Shown here in pieces: positions 34,487-44,215 of a stretch of DNA of 64,000 bases. The notes beneath the pieces were generated by a model. That model did no database searches and was not told the DNA's origin. It worked only from the letters and a program-made list of their open reading frames with translations. The position numbers and the translations under genes were made by a program. Location: assembly GCA_035578905.1 (NCBI GenBank), contig JAQJVL010002143.1, positions 1 through 64,000 of the forward strand. The letters are read 5' to 3'. Numbering within the stretch: the stretch's first letter is position 1; each line of letters starts with the position of its first letter. This DNA comes from Stictocephala bisonia. Taxonomy: Eukaryota > Arthropoda > Insecta > Hemiptera > Membracidae.

Positions 34487-35840
34487 CAGTATTGTGCGAA
34501 TTAATGTGAACAGAGACAAAATTTAAGTTTTCATAAGTTGGCACACCTGCTGTGCCCATTCTATCAGCTGTTTTGTCCAGGAAACAACATAACCTCAAAA
34601 CCTTATTAGTAAATTGATGTAAACAAGTGCTTTTTGTTATAACAGTGTTATATTTTAATGTTTATGCAAGTTTGTGTTATTTTCGTTGATTTTGTGAAAA
34701 TGGTGTATTTTGGTTTGATTTGTTATTAATATGGATATCATGCCTAGAAAAAGAGAAAAGGTCATAACACTTAGTGAGCATACACCAATGACTCAGAGGA
34801 ACATTGCAAAGGAGTGTTGTCTAAGTTTGGGTGCAGTAAACAAAATCATCAAACAGGGTCAGTTGAAGTGCAGCGGAAAGGAAAATGTGGAAGAAAACGG
34901 AAGACTACTCCTCGAAATGAAGCCTTTCTATTGCGAGATAGCAAATTTCATCCCAGAAAAACAAGCTATGACCTTCAGCAAGATTTAGAAAAGGCTGGAG
35001 TGAAAATTCACGACTCAACAGTACGCAGACGTCTCTTAGAAGGAGGGAGAAGAGCCGTGAGACCACAGAGAAAACAACTTCTGACAGTGCCTATAATGAA
35101 AAAAAGGCTGAATTAGGCAAAAAAATATGCTCATTGGAGTGCAGAAGATTGGAGAAAAGTGTTATTTTTTGACGAGACCCACTTCGTTGTGCAGGGCCAG
35201 CGATCAAAGTTTGTTCGTAAGGCAGCCAATGAGTCACTTTCTGCTAGCCATATTAACCAAACAGTCAAACATCCCCCCAAAAAATGTTCTGGGGCTGTTT
35301 TTCATACTCAGGTACTGGCACACTTATTCCAATTGAAGGTATGATGAATAGTGAAAAATACAAAGCATTGCTAGGGCAACGCTTAGCTATAGAACTTAAT
35401 AAAGTACAGGCCGAAGGGAACGCAATTTTCAACAAGACTCGGCTCCGTGCCACGTATCGAAGATTATGATGAAATACTTTACAGATAATAATATTACCCT
35501 TCTTGATTGGCCTGGGAATTCACATGATCTTAATCCTATAGAAAATTTGTGGGCAATATGTAAGGCTAGGCTACAAAAATTGGATTGTACGACAAAAACA
35601 AAACTGGTGGAAGCAGTGATTCAGGTTTGGTTTAGAGATGAAGCCATCACAAACAATTGCAAAAAACTTGTGGATTCCATGCCAAGAAGACTCCAGGAAG
35701 TCATAAAAGTAAAAGGGGGACACATTAAATACTAGTTAATTAAAATTATCTCGTGTAAGTGTACCTAAATGTATCTTTGTCCTAAATAAATCATATTTAC
35801 AAATTATTTCTGTTTGTTCACATTAATTTGCACAATACTG
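34487..35840 (+). mobile_element. Tc1-like DNA transposon inside the retroelement leader
   Basis: The inverted ends are cagtattgtgcgaattaatg and, on the other strand, cagtattgtgcaaattaatg, both continuing tgaaca. TA duplications lie at 34485-34486 and 35841-35842. The 1354-bp size and the DD34E transposase are typical of Tc1. It sits between the 5' LTR and gag. Confidence 0.9.
34731..35735 (+). pseudogene. Tc1-like DD34E transposase
   Basis: Begins with ATG at 34731 (MDIMPRKREKVITLSEHTPM). The helix-turn-helix region TQRNIAKECCLSLGAVNKII is followed by the second DNA-binding region (CGRKRKTTPRNEAFLLRDSK, HDSTVRRRLLEGG). The catalytic core has VLFFDETHFV, then FQQDSAPCH and PIENLWAICKARL, with 34 residues between the second Asp and the Glu. 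It is broken by a frameshift near 34855, a TAG stop at about 35113-35115, a frameshift in an A-run near 35280 and another near 35425. All catalytic residues remain, but the gene cannot yield one product. Confidence 0.85.
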
Positions 35841-36030
35841 TAGGTAGTACGAATATTAAATTTTAATAAGAAAACATAAATGAAAAAGGGCTAGGCTAGG
35901 CTAGGCTATATAATAAAAATAATGAAATAAAAATATTGTAATATAGGCCTATCTGAATTAAACTTAAAAGTTAAGAAAAAGAATTATAATAACTTTATAC
36001 TTTGTACTTGATTAAAATTTGCAAATAACA

Positions 36031-37788
36031 ATGTCAAATATAAACATTGTGGAGAACACGCAAGTGGACTCAGATGACTCTGATGTGTCATTGAGCATAG
36101 TTAGGGAATCTAACCTAAACAAAAATAAAGATAAATCTGATGAAGTTAGGCCAGATTTAAATAAAGAAGACACACTGTCCAGTATAATGGACATGTTAAT
36201 GAAAATAAATGTAAACATGGTAGATATGAATACTAAACAAGACAACTTTGAAACTAAACTCAATGACATTAATGCGAACATGGTAGATATGAAAACTAAA
36301 CAAGATAATTTTGAAACCAAACTAAATGAAATAAACAATAAACATGATAACTTAGAAACTAAACTAAATAGTTTAAATGAAAGTATGAATATTAAATTTG
36401 ACAAGATCAATAATGATATGGTAGAGATAAATAGAAAAAATAATGTGAAACTAGAGGAGGTTAGGAAAGATGTCAATGATAGGATAAATCAACTTGAAGA
36501 TAAACTTGATAGACAGGTAAAACAAATAAAAATAGACTTTAATGAAGAAATTAAAGTAAAAGAAAGCCACATAAGGGAAGAAGTAAATAATAAAAATAAA
36601 GAACAGACCATAAAAATAAATGAAGTTGAAAATAAATTGAGGGAGATAAACCAAACATTGCTAGATAAATGCATAGAGTTAAATGTTAAAATTACAGATG
36701 TAATTAATGAGGTAGATAACCAAATAGGTAGAATGAATGATAGGGTAGAAGAACAGATAGGACATCTACACACTAGGATAGATGAAAAAGTAGAGACAAC
36801 ACTAACGCTGTATAGCAATAATCTTGAGTGCAAAATAAATGATGTTAAGGAATACATAAATGAAAAGATAAAAATAGTCAATGATAAAGCAGAGACAATA
36901 TTAACAAATAGAGAAACATTTGTAGTAAGGCCTAGTTGTAGTACCAACTATACTAACAAAGTAGACAGAACAACAGATAAAGTTGTCATTGTTGATGACA
37001 ATAAAAACAAAAATACACAGAACACTACAAACAATAAAACTATCTCTAGCACTAGTGCTGAGTTGTATTTAGTAGATTTTTATCCAGACTCAAACAAATG
37101 TCACCCAATGACATTTATTAAATTTGCTAGAAAGTTTGTAGATCTATCAGAGGATCAGTGGGATTGTCAAATTCTATTTCTTATGAAACACTTGAAAGGG
37201 GAGGCTAGTATATGGATTAGAAATAGACTTGACAAGTGGAACAACTTTCTTGAATTTGAAAGCGAATTTAGGAATAAATATTGGGGAATAGACAAACAGA
37301 AAGAATTTGAAAACAAACTAATGGGGGGTGGTACCTATGATACTAACAGGGATGACATGGTAAATTACATCATGGAATACTACAACATATCATGTTTTCT
37401 AGATCACAAACTGAACATGACCACTTTTCTTAGCTTCATATCACGACACCTACCAATAGGGATTAGTGCATCAGTGGCAACAGCCAGTAATATACAAAAC
37501 GGAGATGACTTAGAGACCTATTTGAAGCAACTAAACCATGTAGGAAGAAATCAATTTGAACTAAATAATAGGCAACCTAGGAGATCATATGAAAATAATA
37601 ACAAGCAGGCAGCAATTAATAATAATCATAGTGAAGTGAGAGAAAACAGAGAGGGTTTCAGACATAGAGACAATAACAGTGATAGACGAGGGGGTTACAG
37701 AGGTAGTTTCAGAGGGAATTATAGAGGCTCAAATAGAGGACAAAGTAGTAATTATAATAATAGCAGAGAAGATGTTAGAAATGATTGA
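36031..37788 (+). CDS. Gag-like protein of the LTR retroelement (585 aa)
   Basis: Starts at the ATG of MSNINIVENTQ (36031) and ends at TGA 37786-37788. Residue numbers below count the open frame from 36019, four codons upstream. The N-terminal 300 residues are a long, Asn/Lys-rich coiled coil with internal repeats (two copies of NMVDM.TKQDNFETKLN). Residues 350-510 match the capsid-like retrotransposon Gag fold: FIKFARKFVDLSEDQWDCQI, then FLMKHLKGEASIWIRN and FLEFESEFRNKYWG. The C-terminus (residues 515-589) is basic and Arg/Gly-rich (RRGGYRGSFRGNYRGSNRG) and probably binds RNA. No CCHC zinc knuckle is present. The frame is fully open. It would form the particle that packages the element RNA. 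Confidence 0.85.
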   Translation: MSNINIVENTQVDSDDSDVSLSIVRESNLNKNKDKSDEVRPDLNKEDTLSSIMDMLMKINVNMVDMNTKQDNFETKLNDINANMVDMKTKQDNFETKLNEINNKHDNLETKLNSLNESMNIKFDKINNDMVEINRKNNVKLEEVRKDVNDRINQLEDKLDRQVKQIKIDFNEEIKVKESHIREEVNNKNKEQTIKINEVENKLREINQTLLDKCIELNVKITDVINEVDNQIGRMNDRVEEQIGHLHTRIDEKVETTLTLYSNNLECKINDVKEYINEKIKIVNDKAETILTNRETFVVRPSCSTNYTNKVDRTTDKVVIVDDNKNKNTQNTTNNKTISSTSAELYLVDFYPDSNKCHPMTFIKFARKFVDLSEDQWDCQILFLMKHLKGEASIWIRNRLDKWNNFLEFESEFRNKYWGIDKQKEFENKLMGGGTYDTNRDDMVNYIMEYYNISCFLDHKLNMTTFLSFISRHLPIGISASVATASNIQNGDDLETYLKQLNHVGRNQFELNNRQPRRSYENNNKQAAINNNHSEVRENREGFRHRDNNSDRRGGYRGSFRGNYRGSNRGQSSNYNNSREDVRND

Positions 37789-39667
37789 CAATTACAGACG
37801 CACACAAACACACATAAGGCCCAATGAAAGTAAACAATATCAATGTAGTATTGAACAAATAGTAGACAAGCCAATATTTTTAAATTATGAATTGATAGGA
37901 GATAGTCAGTTAAATAGGTTTTCTCAAAATATTTTAAATAAAACACCAGTGTTTGTGTCAAATAAAAGAAGGGTAGGACTTTGTGTCAGTGGCCAAAATA
38001 TACCAGAGTTAAGAAGTGAATTCAAATTAAATAAAGATAACCTAAGTGACAAACTTATCATCATGATAGGTACAAATGATTTTTTACAGGGAGTTCCAAT
38101 TAAAGACATCATAAATGAATACAAAGCTATGATACAAGAATTAGATAGTTGGAATAAAGAATTAATTTTATTAACACTACCACCTATCCCAAAGCTTGTA
38201 AAAAATGATGCTTTTCATTTTCATAAACTAAATGTGTTTAATGATTTCATAACCTCTCTAAACAATGATAAGAACATTAGGGTAATAAATATATCTAATG
38301 CATTCATGGACTTAGAATTTAAAAACAGATGCAACATAGACTTGTTTGAAAAGGAGATTTTCTCAAGGGGACGTAGGAAACCTGACTTCATTCATATAAA
38401 TAAAAAGGGATTTAATATTATCCAGAAAATAATAAGTGATTTTGTTAAACAAATACAATCAGATAAAGAGTTTAATGTCAAAGTAAATACTAATGAAATA
38501 TTTTTACATGAGGATTTAAATGATGAATTGACTAATGAAAATAATTTTCATGAAATACCCATAAAAGGATTAACTCACTTTCTGCCAGAAATAAATGTAA
38601 AAATAGGCCACAAAGAGTATAGATGTATAGTAGACTCAGGATCAGAGGGGACAATTATTAGTCAGGATATTTATGAAGACATTAAAAATAATGTAGACTA
38701 TCAAATACCTCAATTACCAGTAAGTAATTTACAAATTATAGGAGTTACTGGTGTTAGGTCAAAGAAAATAAACTATCAAGTTCAAATAGACTTTGAAATA
38801 AATAGTCAAATAATTCCTATTACATGCTTAGTAGTAAAAGAAATCCAGGCAGGAATCATTTTAGGATGTGATTGTTTTATTGAAAAGTTAGCCAAAATAG
38901 ATTTTGAAAGAAATTGTTTAGAAATCAAAATAGATAACCAAAGACTGACAGTACCATTTGTTCCAAGAAATAAATTAAACATGGTAAACGGGTTAAGGAT
39001 AATACAAATAGGGCACATAACATGTTATGAAAGTAAAAAGGAATTAAATAACATAACTAATGAATTAGTAAATATGATTAATGGTGACCAACTAGACAAG
39101 ACAAACAACCTAATACCAAGGGAACAAACTATCAAGACAACTGATGTTGAAGGTAGAATAAATAAAATAAATAAAACTTTGCAAGCTAAACAAATAAACA
39201 TAAATGTAACAACAACTGAAGTAGGCTATGAGATAAATAGTCAAATGAGTAGGCCTAGAGTAAATAATGAAGTAAAAGAGCAGACAGAACATCTACAGAT
39301 TATGTTAGATAATAAAATAGAAAAAATAGAGAAGGCTTTGGCAGTATGTAACACTAACCTTGAAGGTAACATAAATGAATTTAACTGCCAGGAGAATACA
39401 AAACTAAAAATGATCAGAGGTAGACTAAAAGAATTGAATGAGTTCTTTGAATTTGAGATGACAGTCATAAATAAATACTGGGGAATAAATAAACAAAAGA
39501 AGTTTGAAAATAATATGATGGGGGGTGAAAACTTTGAAGTGAACACGGATGACTTTGTAAACTATGTGATGAGATATTATAACCTATCATGCTCCTCAAA
39601 CTTTAAATATAAAAAGAAAAAATTTGAATCAGTGCTCTCGGATAATATCATTTGCATAGAAAACTAA
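37772..39667 (+). CDS. second ORF: SGNH hydrolase, retropepsin and Gag-like tail
   Basis: In the +1 frame relative to gag. ATGs at 37772 and 37781 overlap the gag stop (ATGATTGA); the open frame extends back to 37679. Residue numbers here count from 37679. (1) Residues 70-260 form an SGNH/GDSL-type hydrolase: ELIGDSQLN (Ser76), VSGQNI (Gly105), MIGTNDF (Asn133), and KPDFIHINKKGF (Asp236, His239). All four signature blocks are present. (2) Residues 295-430 form a retropepsin: YRCIVDSGSEGTIIS with DSG, and GIILGCDCF as the second signature. (3) Residues 485-645 copy parts of Gag: a coiled segment and FFEFEMTVINKYWGINKQKK with NNMMGG. There is no RT. The hydrolase may act on lipids or esters; its role in the element is unknown. 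Confidence 0.85.
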   Translation: MLEMIDNYRRTQTHIRPNESKQYQCSIEQIVDKPIFLNYELIGDSQLNRFSQNILNKTPVFVSNKRRVGLCVSGQNIPELRSEFKLNKDNLSDKLIIMIGTNDFLQGVPIKDIINEYKAMIQELDSWNKELILLTLPPIPKLVKNDAFHFHKLNVFNDFITSLNNDKNIRVINISNAFMDLEFKNRCNIDLFEKEIFSRGRRKPDFIHINKKGFNIIQKIISDFVKQIQSDKEFNVKVNTNEIFLHEDLNDELTNENNFHEIPIKGLTHFLPEINVKIGHKEYRCIVDSGSEGTIISQDIYEDIKNNVDYQIPQLPVSNLQIIGVTGVRSKKINYQVQIDFEINSQIIPITCLVVKEIQAGIILGCDCFIEKLAKIDFERNCLEIKIDNQRLTVPFVPRNKLNMVNGLRIIQIGHITCYESKKELNNITNELVNMINGDQLDKTNNLIPREQTIKTTDVEGRINKINKTLQAKQININVTTTEVGYEINSQMSRPRVNNEVKEQTEHLQIMLDNKIEKIEKALAVCNTNLEGNINEFNCQENTKLKMIRGRLKELNEFFEFEMTVINKYWGINKQKKFENNMMGGENFEVNTDDFVNYVMRYYNLSCSSNFKYKKKKFESVLSDNIICIEN

Positions 39668-41790
39668 ACTATAAACTTAACCATTCAATAAAAAATACTT
39701 AAAGATGAAATAATAAATAAATAGTAATTGAAGTAATGTAACTCTAATAATAATAGGGGGGTTATATTAAAATAAATAAAGAAAGTGTATAGATAATAAT
39801 TAAAGAAAAACATTTAAAAGATGTCATGTAATAATAAACAAATGGAAGTTGAAGGATTTCAATATTGATAATAATATGAAAGATATTAAGAGATTTAAAT
39901 ATTAAACTGATAATAATATGACAGTTATGTTAAATCAAGATAAATAAATGTTTTAATGGTAAAAAATGACTGTTAAAAGAGAAAAATATTTAGAGATGCC
40001 ATAATAATAATAAACATATGGTAGGCCTAGTTAAAAAACTTGTGAAATATAACAATAACCAGAGAGTTGTCATTGAGTATGAAAAATAAAAGTATTAAAT
40101 GTAAATCTGATAATAATAATGTGTATTAAATAAATACAACATTCAGAATAAAATGATTTTGTGTGAAAATAAAACAGTTTGAGGAGGTGTCTTATAGAAT
40201 TTTGTTACATAACCTATGTATGTACACATAAAAAATAATTCTAATAATAACATGATATTTATTTGAGAGCAACATAATTTGAGAAATGTGTTATAGGACT
40301 TTGTGTCATAACCGGTATGCCAAACAAATATGATTTGAGGGAATTTATTGTAGTATTTTGATATTGTACCTTGCTGATGCCTATATTTTGAATATAACCT
40401 GATTTATGTAACTTGTTTATGCTCATATTTTGAATATGACAATAGTAGTAAGGTGACATGTATATGAGACCAATATGATTTAAGGAAATCTTTGAGAAGT
40501 ACTTTGTTGCAATAACTGGTTTATGTTTATACTAAACATAAACAGATAAATATGATTTGAATATTGAATATAATGATGTAAAGAGGTGTTTGATTAAAAA
40601 AAATAAATGAAGTGTCTTGTAACACTTTGTATGATAACCTGTTAATGTTGAAACAATGTTTTGATAACTTGTCAATTTATGTGAAAATGATTTAAATAAC
40701 AAGATAATATAACTTGTGTATGATAATAATGATAATAACTCAAGAATATGTCAAACATGGTGATGTGATTAAAGTATAATATAATACTTTGCTTTTATAA
40801 CTCTTGTATGTTGATAGTGAATACAATCCAAAGATACACATTGTGTATACTCTGTTGAAATATTGAAAGAAGATTCTTTGTAATATCTTGTTTTTATAAC
40901 TTGTGTATATTATGATTTTGATACAACTCAATGATGAATATTGTATGTATTTTGTTGAAACTAATATGATTTTCAATCATTTAAAGAATGTCATGAAGGG
41001 AGAACAGCCAGTGGTTAATAGCAGTACGATTCGATCCTAATTACAACTAGTCACTTTCAAAATTCTAAATTCATCAACGCCAAGTGCTCTATTAATCACA
41101 CAATGGCACAGTTTTACAGTTTAAGGTGTTAGTCAGCCTAGATAACAGCGTCCAAAGACAAAAAGCTTACAGTGATCTGTAGCATGACAATCCCCACTTA
41201 CAAAGTCATGTTGCAGACACCCTTAGATTAGTAATTTTGAAATATAACATTGTAGAATGAGAGTGAAACATTGTAAACATGTAATGTAATTTTTAATAAT
41301 AATTTTATAAATGTCATTGATGCCAGTAACAATGATAGAAATCATGAACTAGTATGAGCAAAATATAATTGCAAATATGATTTATTGTTGTAATATCAAT
41401 AATAAATAACCAGTAATGAATTGTTGAAAATCTTGTAAACATAATAATGACAATTAATTTCAAAAATGTCAGATTGAAATATGCAAAGCAATTTCAGTAA
41501 ATGTATGAATAATTAAAGCTTTTTACACAAGTAATGTGTGTATACAAATGAAGATAGGAAGATGAAAAATGATTGAATATGAGTATGTTAAATGTTTCAT
41601 AAATAATTTTTCAATCCATTTAATTGCATATGGAATTAAAACCATTGTAATAACTAGCAGTCAGTAATTGAATTATGTTGTATGTATCATATAATAAAAA
41701 TGTAATTAAAGTGATAGGTTCAGGTAGAACAACATTGCCATGAAAATAGTTGAGAATGTGTTGCCATGAGGAACAATAGTGAAACGACCA

Positions 41791-42120
41791 TCAGGTATTA
41801 TGACCGTGCAGTAAAATCAGTGACAACAAGGAACATTGTGTGAGAGTTTGACATGCATCAACGACGTAGATGACAGTTGTGTTCCAGACGGGGGGGTCAC
41901 ATAGCGCCAGCCAGACCTCCTGCACACACATGGCGCGGTCCTTCCAGGTGCACATCAGGTGATGAGTCAACCCATTGACACGGTCCTGCCAATCTTCCAC
42001 ACCCCAGCACATGAATACTTCGAGATCAACAACTTGTGAGGGAGCCATTTTGGACACATGAATCAACCTTTGTGTCAGTTGCATTGGACTTACAGGAAGC
42101 ACAGCGTGTAGAACAGACAT
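41791..42120 (-). CDS. antisense ORF in the retroelement, 109 codons, unrecognised
   Basis: Starts at ATG 42118-42120 and reads MSVLHAVLPVSPMQLTQRLI; an internal Met begins MAPSQVVDLEVFMCWGVEDW. It is rich in Trp and Cys (for example HHLMCTWKDRAMCVQEVWLA) and lies in the only GC-rich patch of the 4.5 kb region. No family is recognised. It may be captured host sequence or chance; a coding role is only suggested by composition. Confidence 0.3.
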   Translation of the reverse strand: MSVLHAVLPVSPMQLTQRLIHVSKMAPSQVVDLEVFMCWGVEDWQDRVNGLTHHLMCTWKDRAMCVQEVWLALCDPPVWNTTVIYVVDACQTLTQCSLLSLILLHGHNT

Positions 42121-43014
42121 TGTTGGTGTTTGATTGTACGTTCATTACAATCTTTTTAATCTACAAGACTCTTAGTTTTGTGAACCATACATTCTCAGAA
42201 CTTAACTCTGGTTTTTCAATATTTTAAATTTAAAACAAAAACAAATGCAAACTAGTGTAAAACTTTACACTTGGTCCGTATCCAGTTTTATAAAAGTGAG
42301 TGACTGTTTTTAAGCTTTTGTCAGAATAAGCAACAACCTCTGAAGAAAACCAATATTCTACAAGAATACTTACAATGAACTCAAAACAAATGGCAATGTT
42401 TCAAAATAATAGATAAAAAATAAAACAATGTACAAATATTGTAAAACACTGTTATTGTAATTAACAAATAATATGTAATAAACAAATAATAAAACAAGAA
42501 TATAAATAATTTATAAATGATGAATCTTTGATAATGAAAAAATGTCAATTGTACTTAGTGACAATTTGAACCATATTATTGAATAATGTAAGATACAAAT
42601 ATTAATTCAAATAATAATTTAACTCTTGGAAAGAATAGCAATAATTTTATAATAAATTATAAAATAATAAATAATAATAATAACTTGCATCAATGACAAA
42701 GAATTATGTAATGTATCTGTTGTTCATTAATAATGTATAATACAAATTGTTCTTGTATAGACTAAGGATTTAATAACTAATTGAATTTAATTACTGTATA
42801 TTGTTTCAATAACTTGGTGATGAATAATGTTATTGCTTGAAGGATTGATTATTTGTTCAATGACCAATGATATGTATGAAGCAATAATGCCTCATTAGTC
42901 TAATGAGTAATGATTCATGAAATTGTCCAATGATTGATAACTAAATTGATAATGTAAGGACTTGTTTAAGATGTAGTGATTTAATTGAGAATGTTAAGGA
43001 TTATGTAATGTTTG

Positions 43015-43051
<37 letters not shown>
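43015..43051. repeat. poly(A) run, 37 bases
   Basis: Uninterrupted A-run inside the 3' region of the LTR element. It may mark an old poly(A)-primed insertion or simple-repeat growth. Confidence 0.95.
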
Positions 43052-43053
<2 letters not shown>

Positions 43054-44198
43054 AAAGAAGGATTAGGATTTGAAAAAGAGTTAGAAATTCAAAGATGGGT
43101 TAAGGATTGAATAGGAAATATAGTAATAAAAGACGGATAATGGATTGAAAAATAGAAAAATAGTATATAAAGCCGGATTAAAGGGATGAAAGGGATAATT
43201 GTATTTAAAGACGGTTAAAGGAATGAAAAAAGATTTTAGAATTTAAAAACGGATTAAGGAATGAACATGGATAATCGTATTTAGAAAAAGTTTAAGAATT
43301 GAAAATTCATTTGAAAAATCTGATAGGGTATTGACAAAATGAATAATAGGTCAGTATAGGAAGATGAATAAAATGTTTAAATGAGTAAAAGAGAATTCAT
43401 TGGTGAATTGACAAGCAACATGATAGGATGTGGATGAAATACTTAAATAAATAAATGATAATTCATTTATAAATTAATGAACTATATAACATGTTATTGC
43501 AATGAATAGTCATGTGATTTTAATGATGATGTTGAAATATGACAATTGTAAATAAATTAATGATTAATTAATTCTGATAAATACTTGTACACAACTTAAG
43601 GATATATTGATTGTTGATGTATGAATTTCAGTATGTAATGTATAGTTTCTATTTGACAATTTTTGATCCAAGACTGATGGATTTTTTGATTGACAACTTG
43701 TAATAAGTAAAAATATAGTAACTTTTTATGAACAATTATGTACGATGAAATGAGTTGTTAAACTTTTGATTTATAAATGATGGAATTGTTAATTAACAAT
43801 TTTGATTTATTGGATTATTGTTTGATGAATGTAACTTTAGCATTACTGATTTTTATTGATAAGTGTATAGGATGTGATGAATTTTTTGAATCTTTTAATC
43901 ATGAATGACTGATTTGTGATTAATAATTTTATGATTTATTGAATTGTAATTAATTGAATTGTATTGATGATTTAAGGGACTTATTTTGATAAATAGGGAT
44001 TTTTAAATGTAGATAAGTAGATGATGATGTATTACTAGATAATATGTAATCTGATATTGAATCATAAAATAATTAATGGATTCAATTTACTAGATGTAAT
44101 AAATATTGTAAAACTGAAACTTATCTGAGGAACAAACAACAATTTGGCGAATCGTGTTTGGAATCAAGATTTTTTGACTCGCGTTACTCACACATCGC

Positions 44199-44215
44199 AA
44201 AAAATCGGGGGGTAC
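44199..44215 (+). promoter_or_regulatory. polypurine tract before the 3' LTR
   Basis: aaaaaatcggggggtac immediately precedes TGTAACAG of the 3' LTR, the place where plus-strand priming occurs in LTR elements. Confidence 0.7.

Larger units (their letters stand above)
39668..44198. other. 3' region of the LTR retroelement without sense ORFs
   Basis: About 4.5 kb of very AT-rich sequence, full of short taat and gatt words, where pol and env would stand in a complete element. No RT, RNase H or integrase motif was seen. It holds a GC-richer island at about 41860-42060 with an antisense ORF, a 37-base A-run at 43015-43051, and a purine-rich, weakly repetitive stretch at 43055-43330 with recurring cggattaa words. 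Confidence 0.6.

Noticed and set aside
36012..36947. Long hydrophobic frames on the - strand opposite gag
   Set aside because: Antisense shadows of an Asn/Lys-rich coiled-coil coding region; they would read as Phe/Leu/Ser-rich in any such region.
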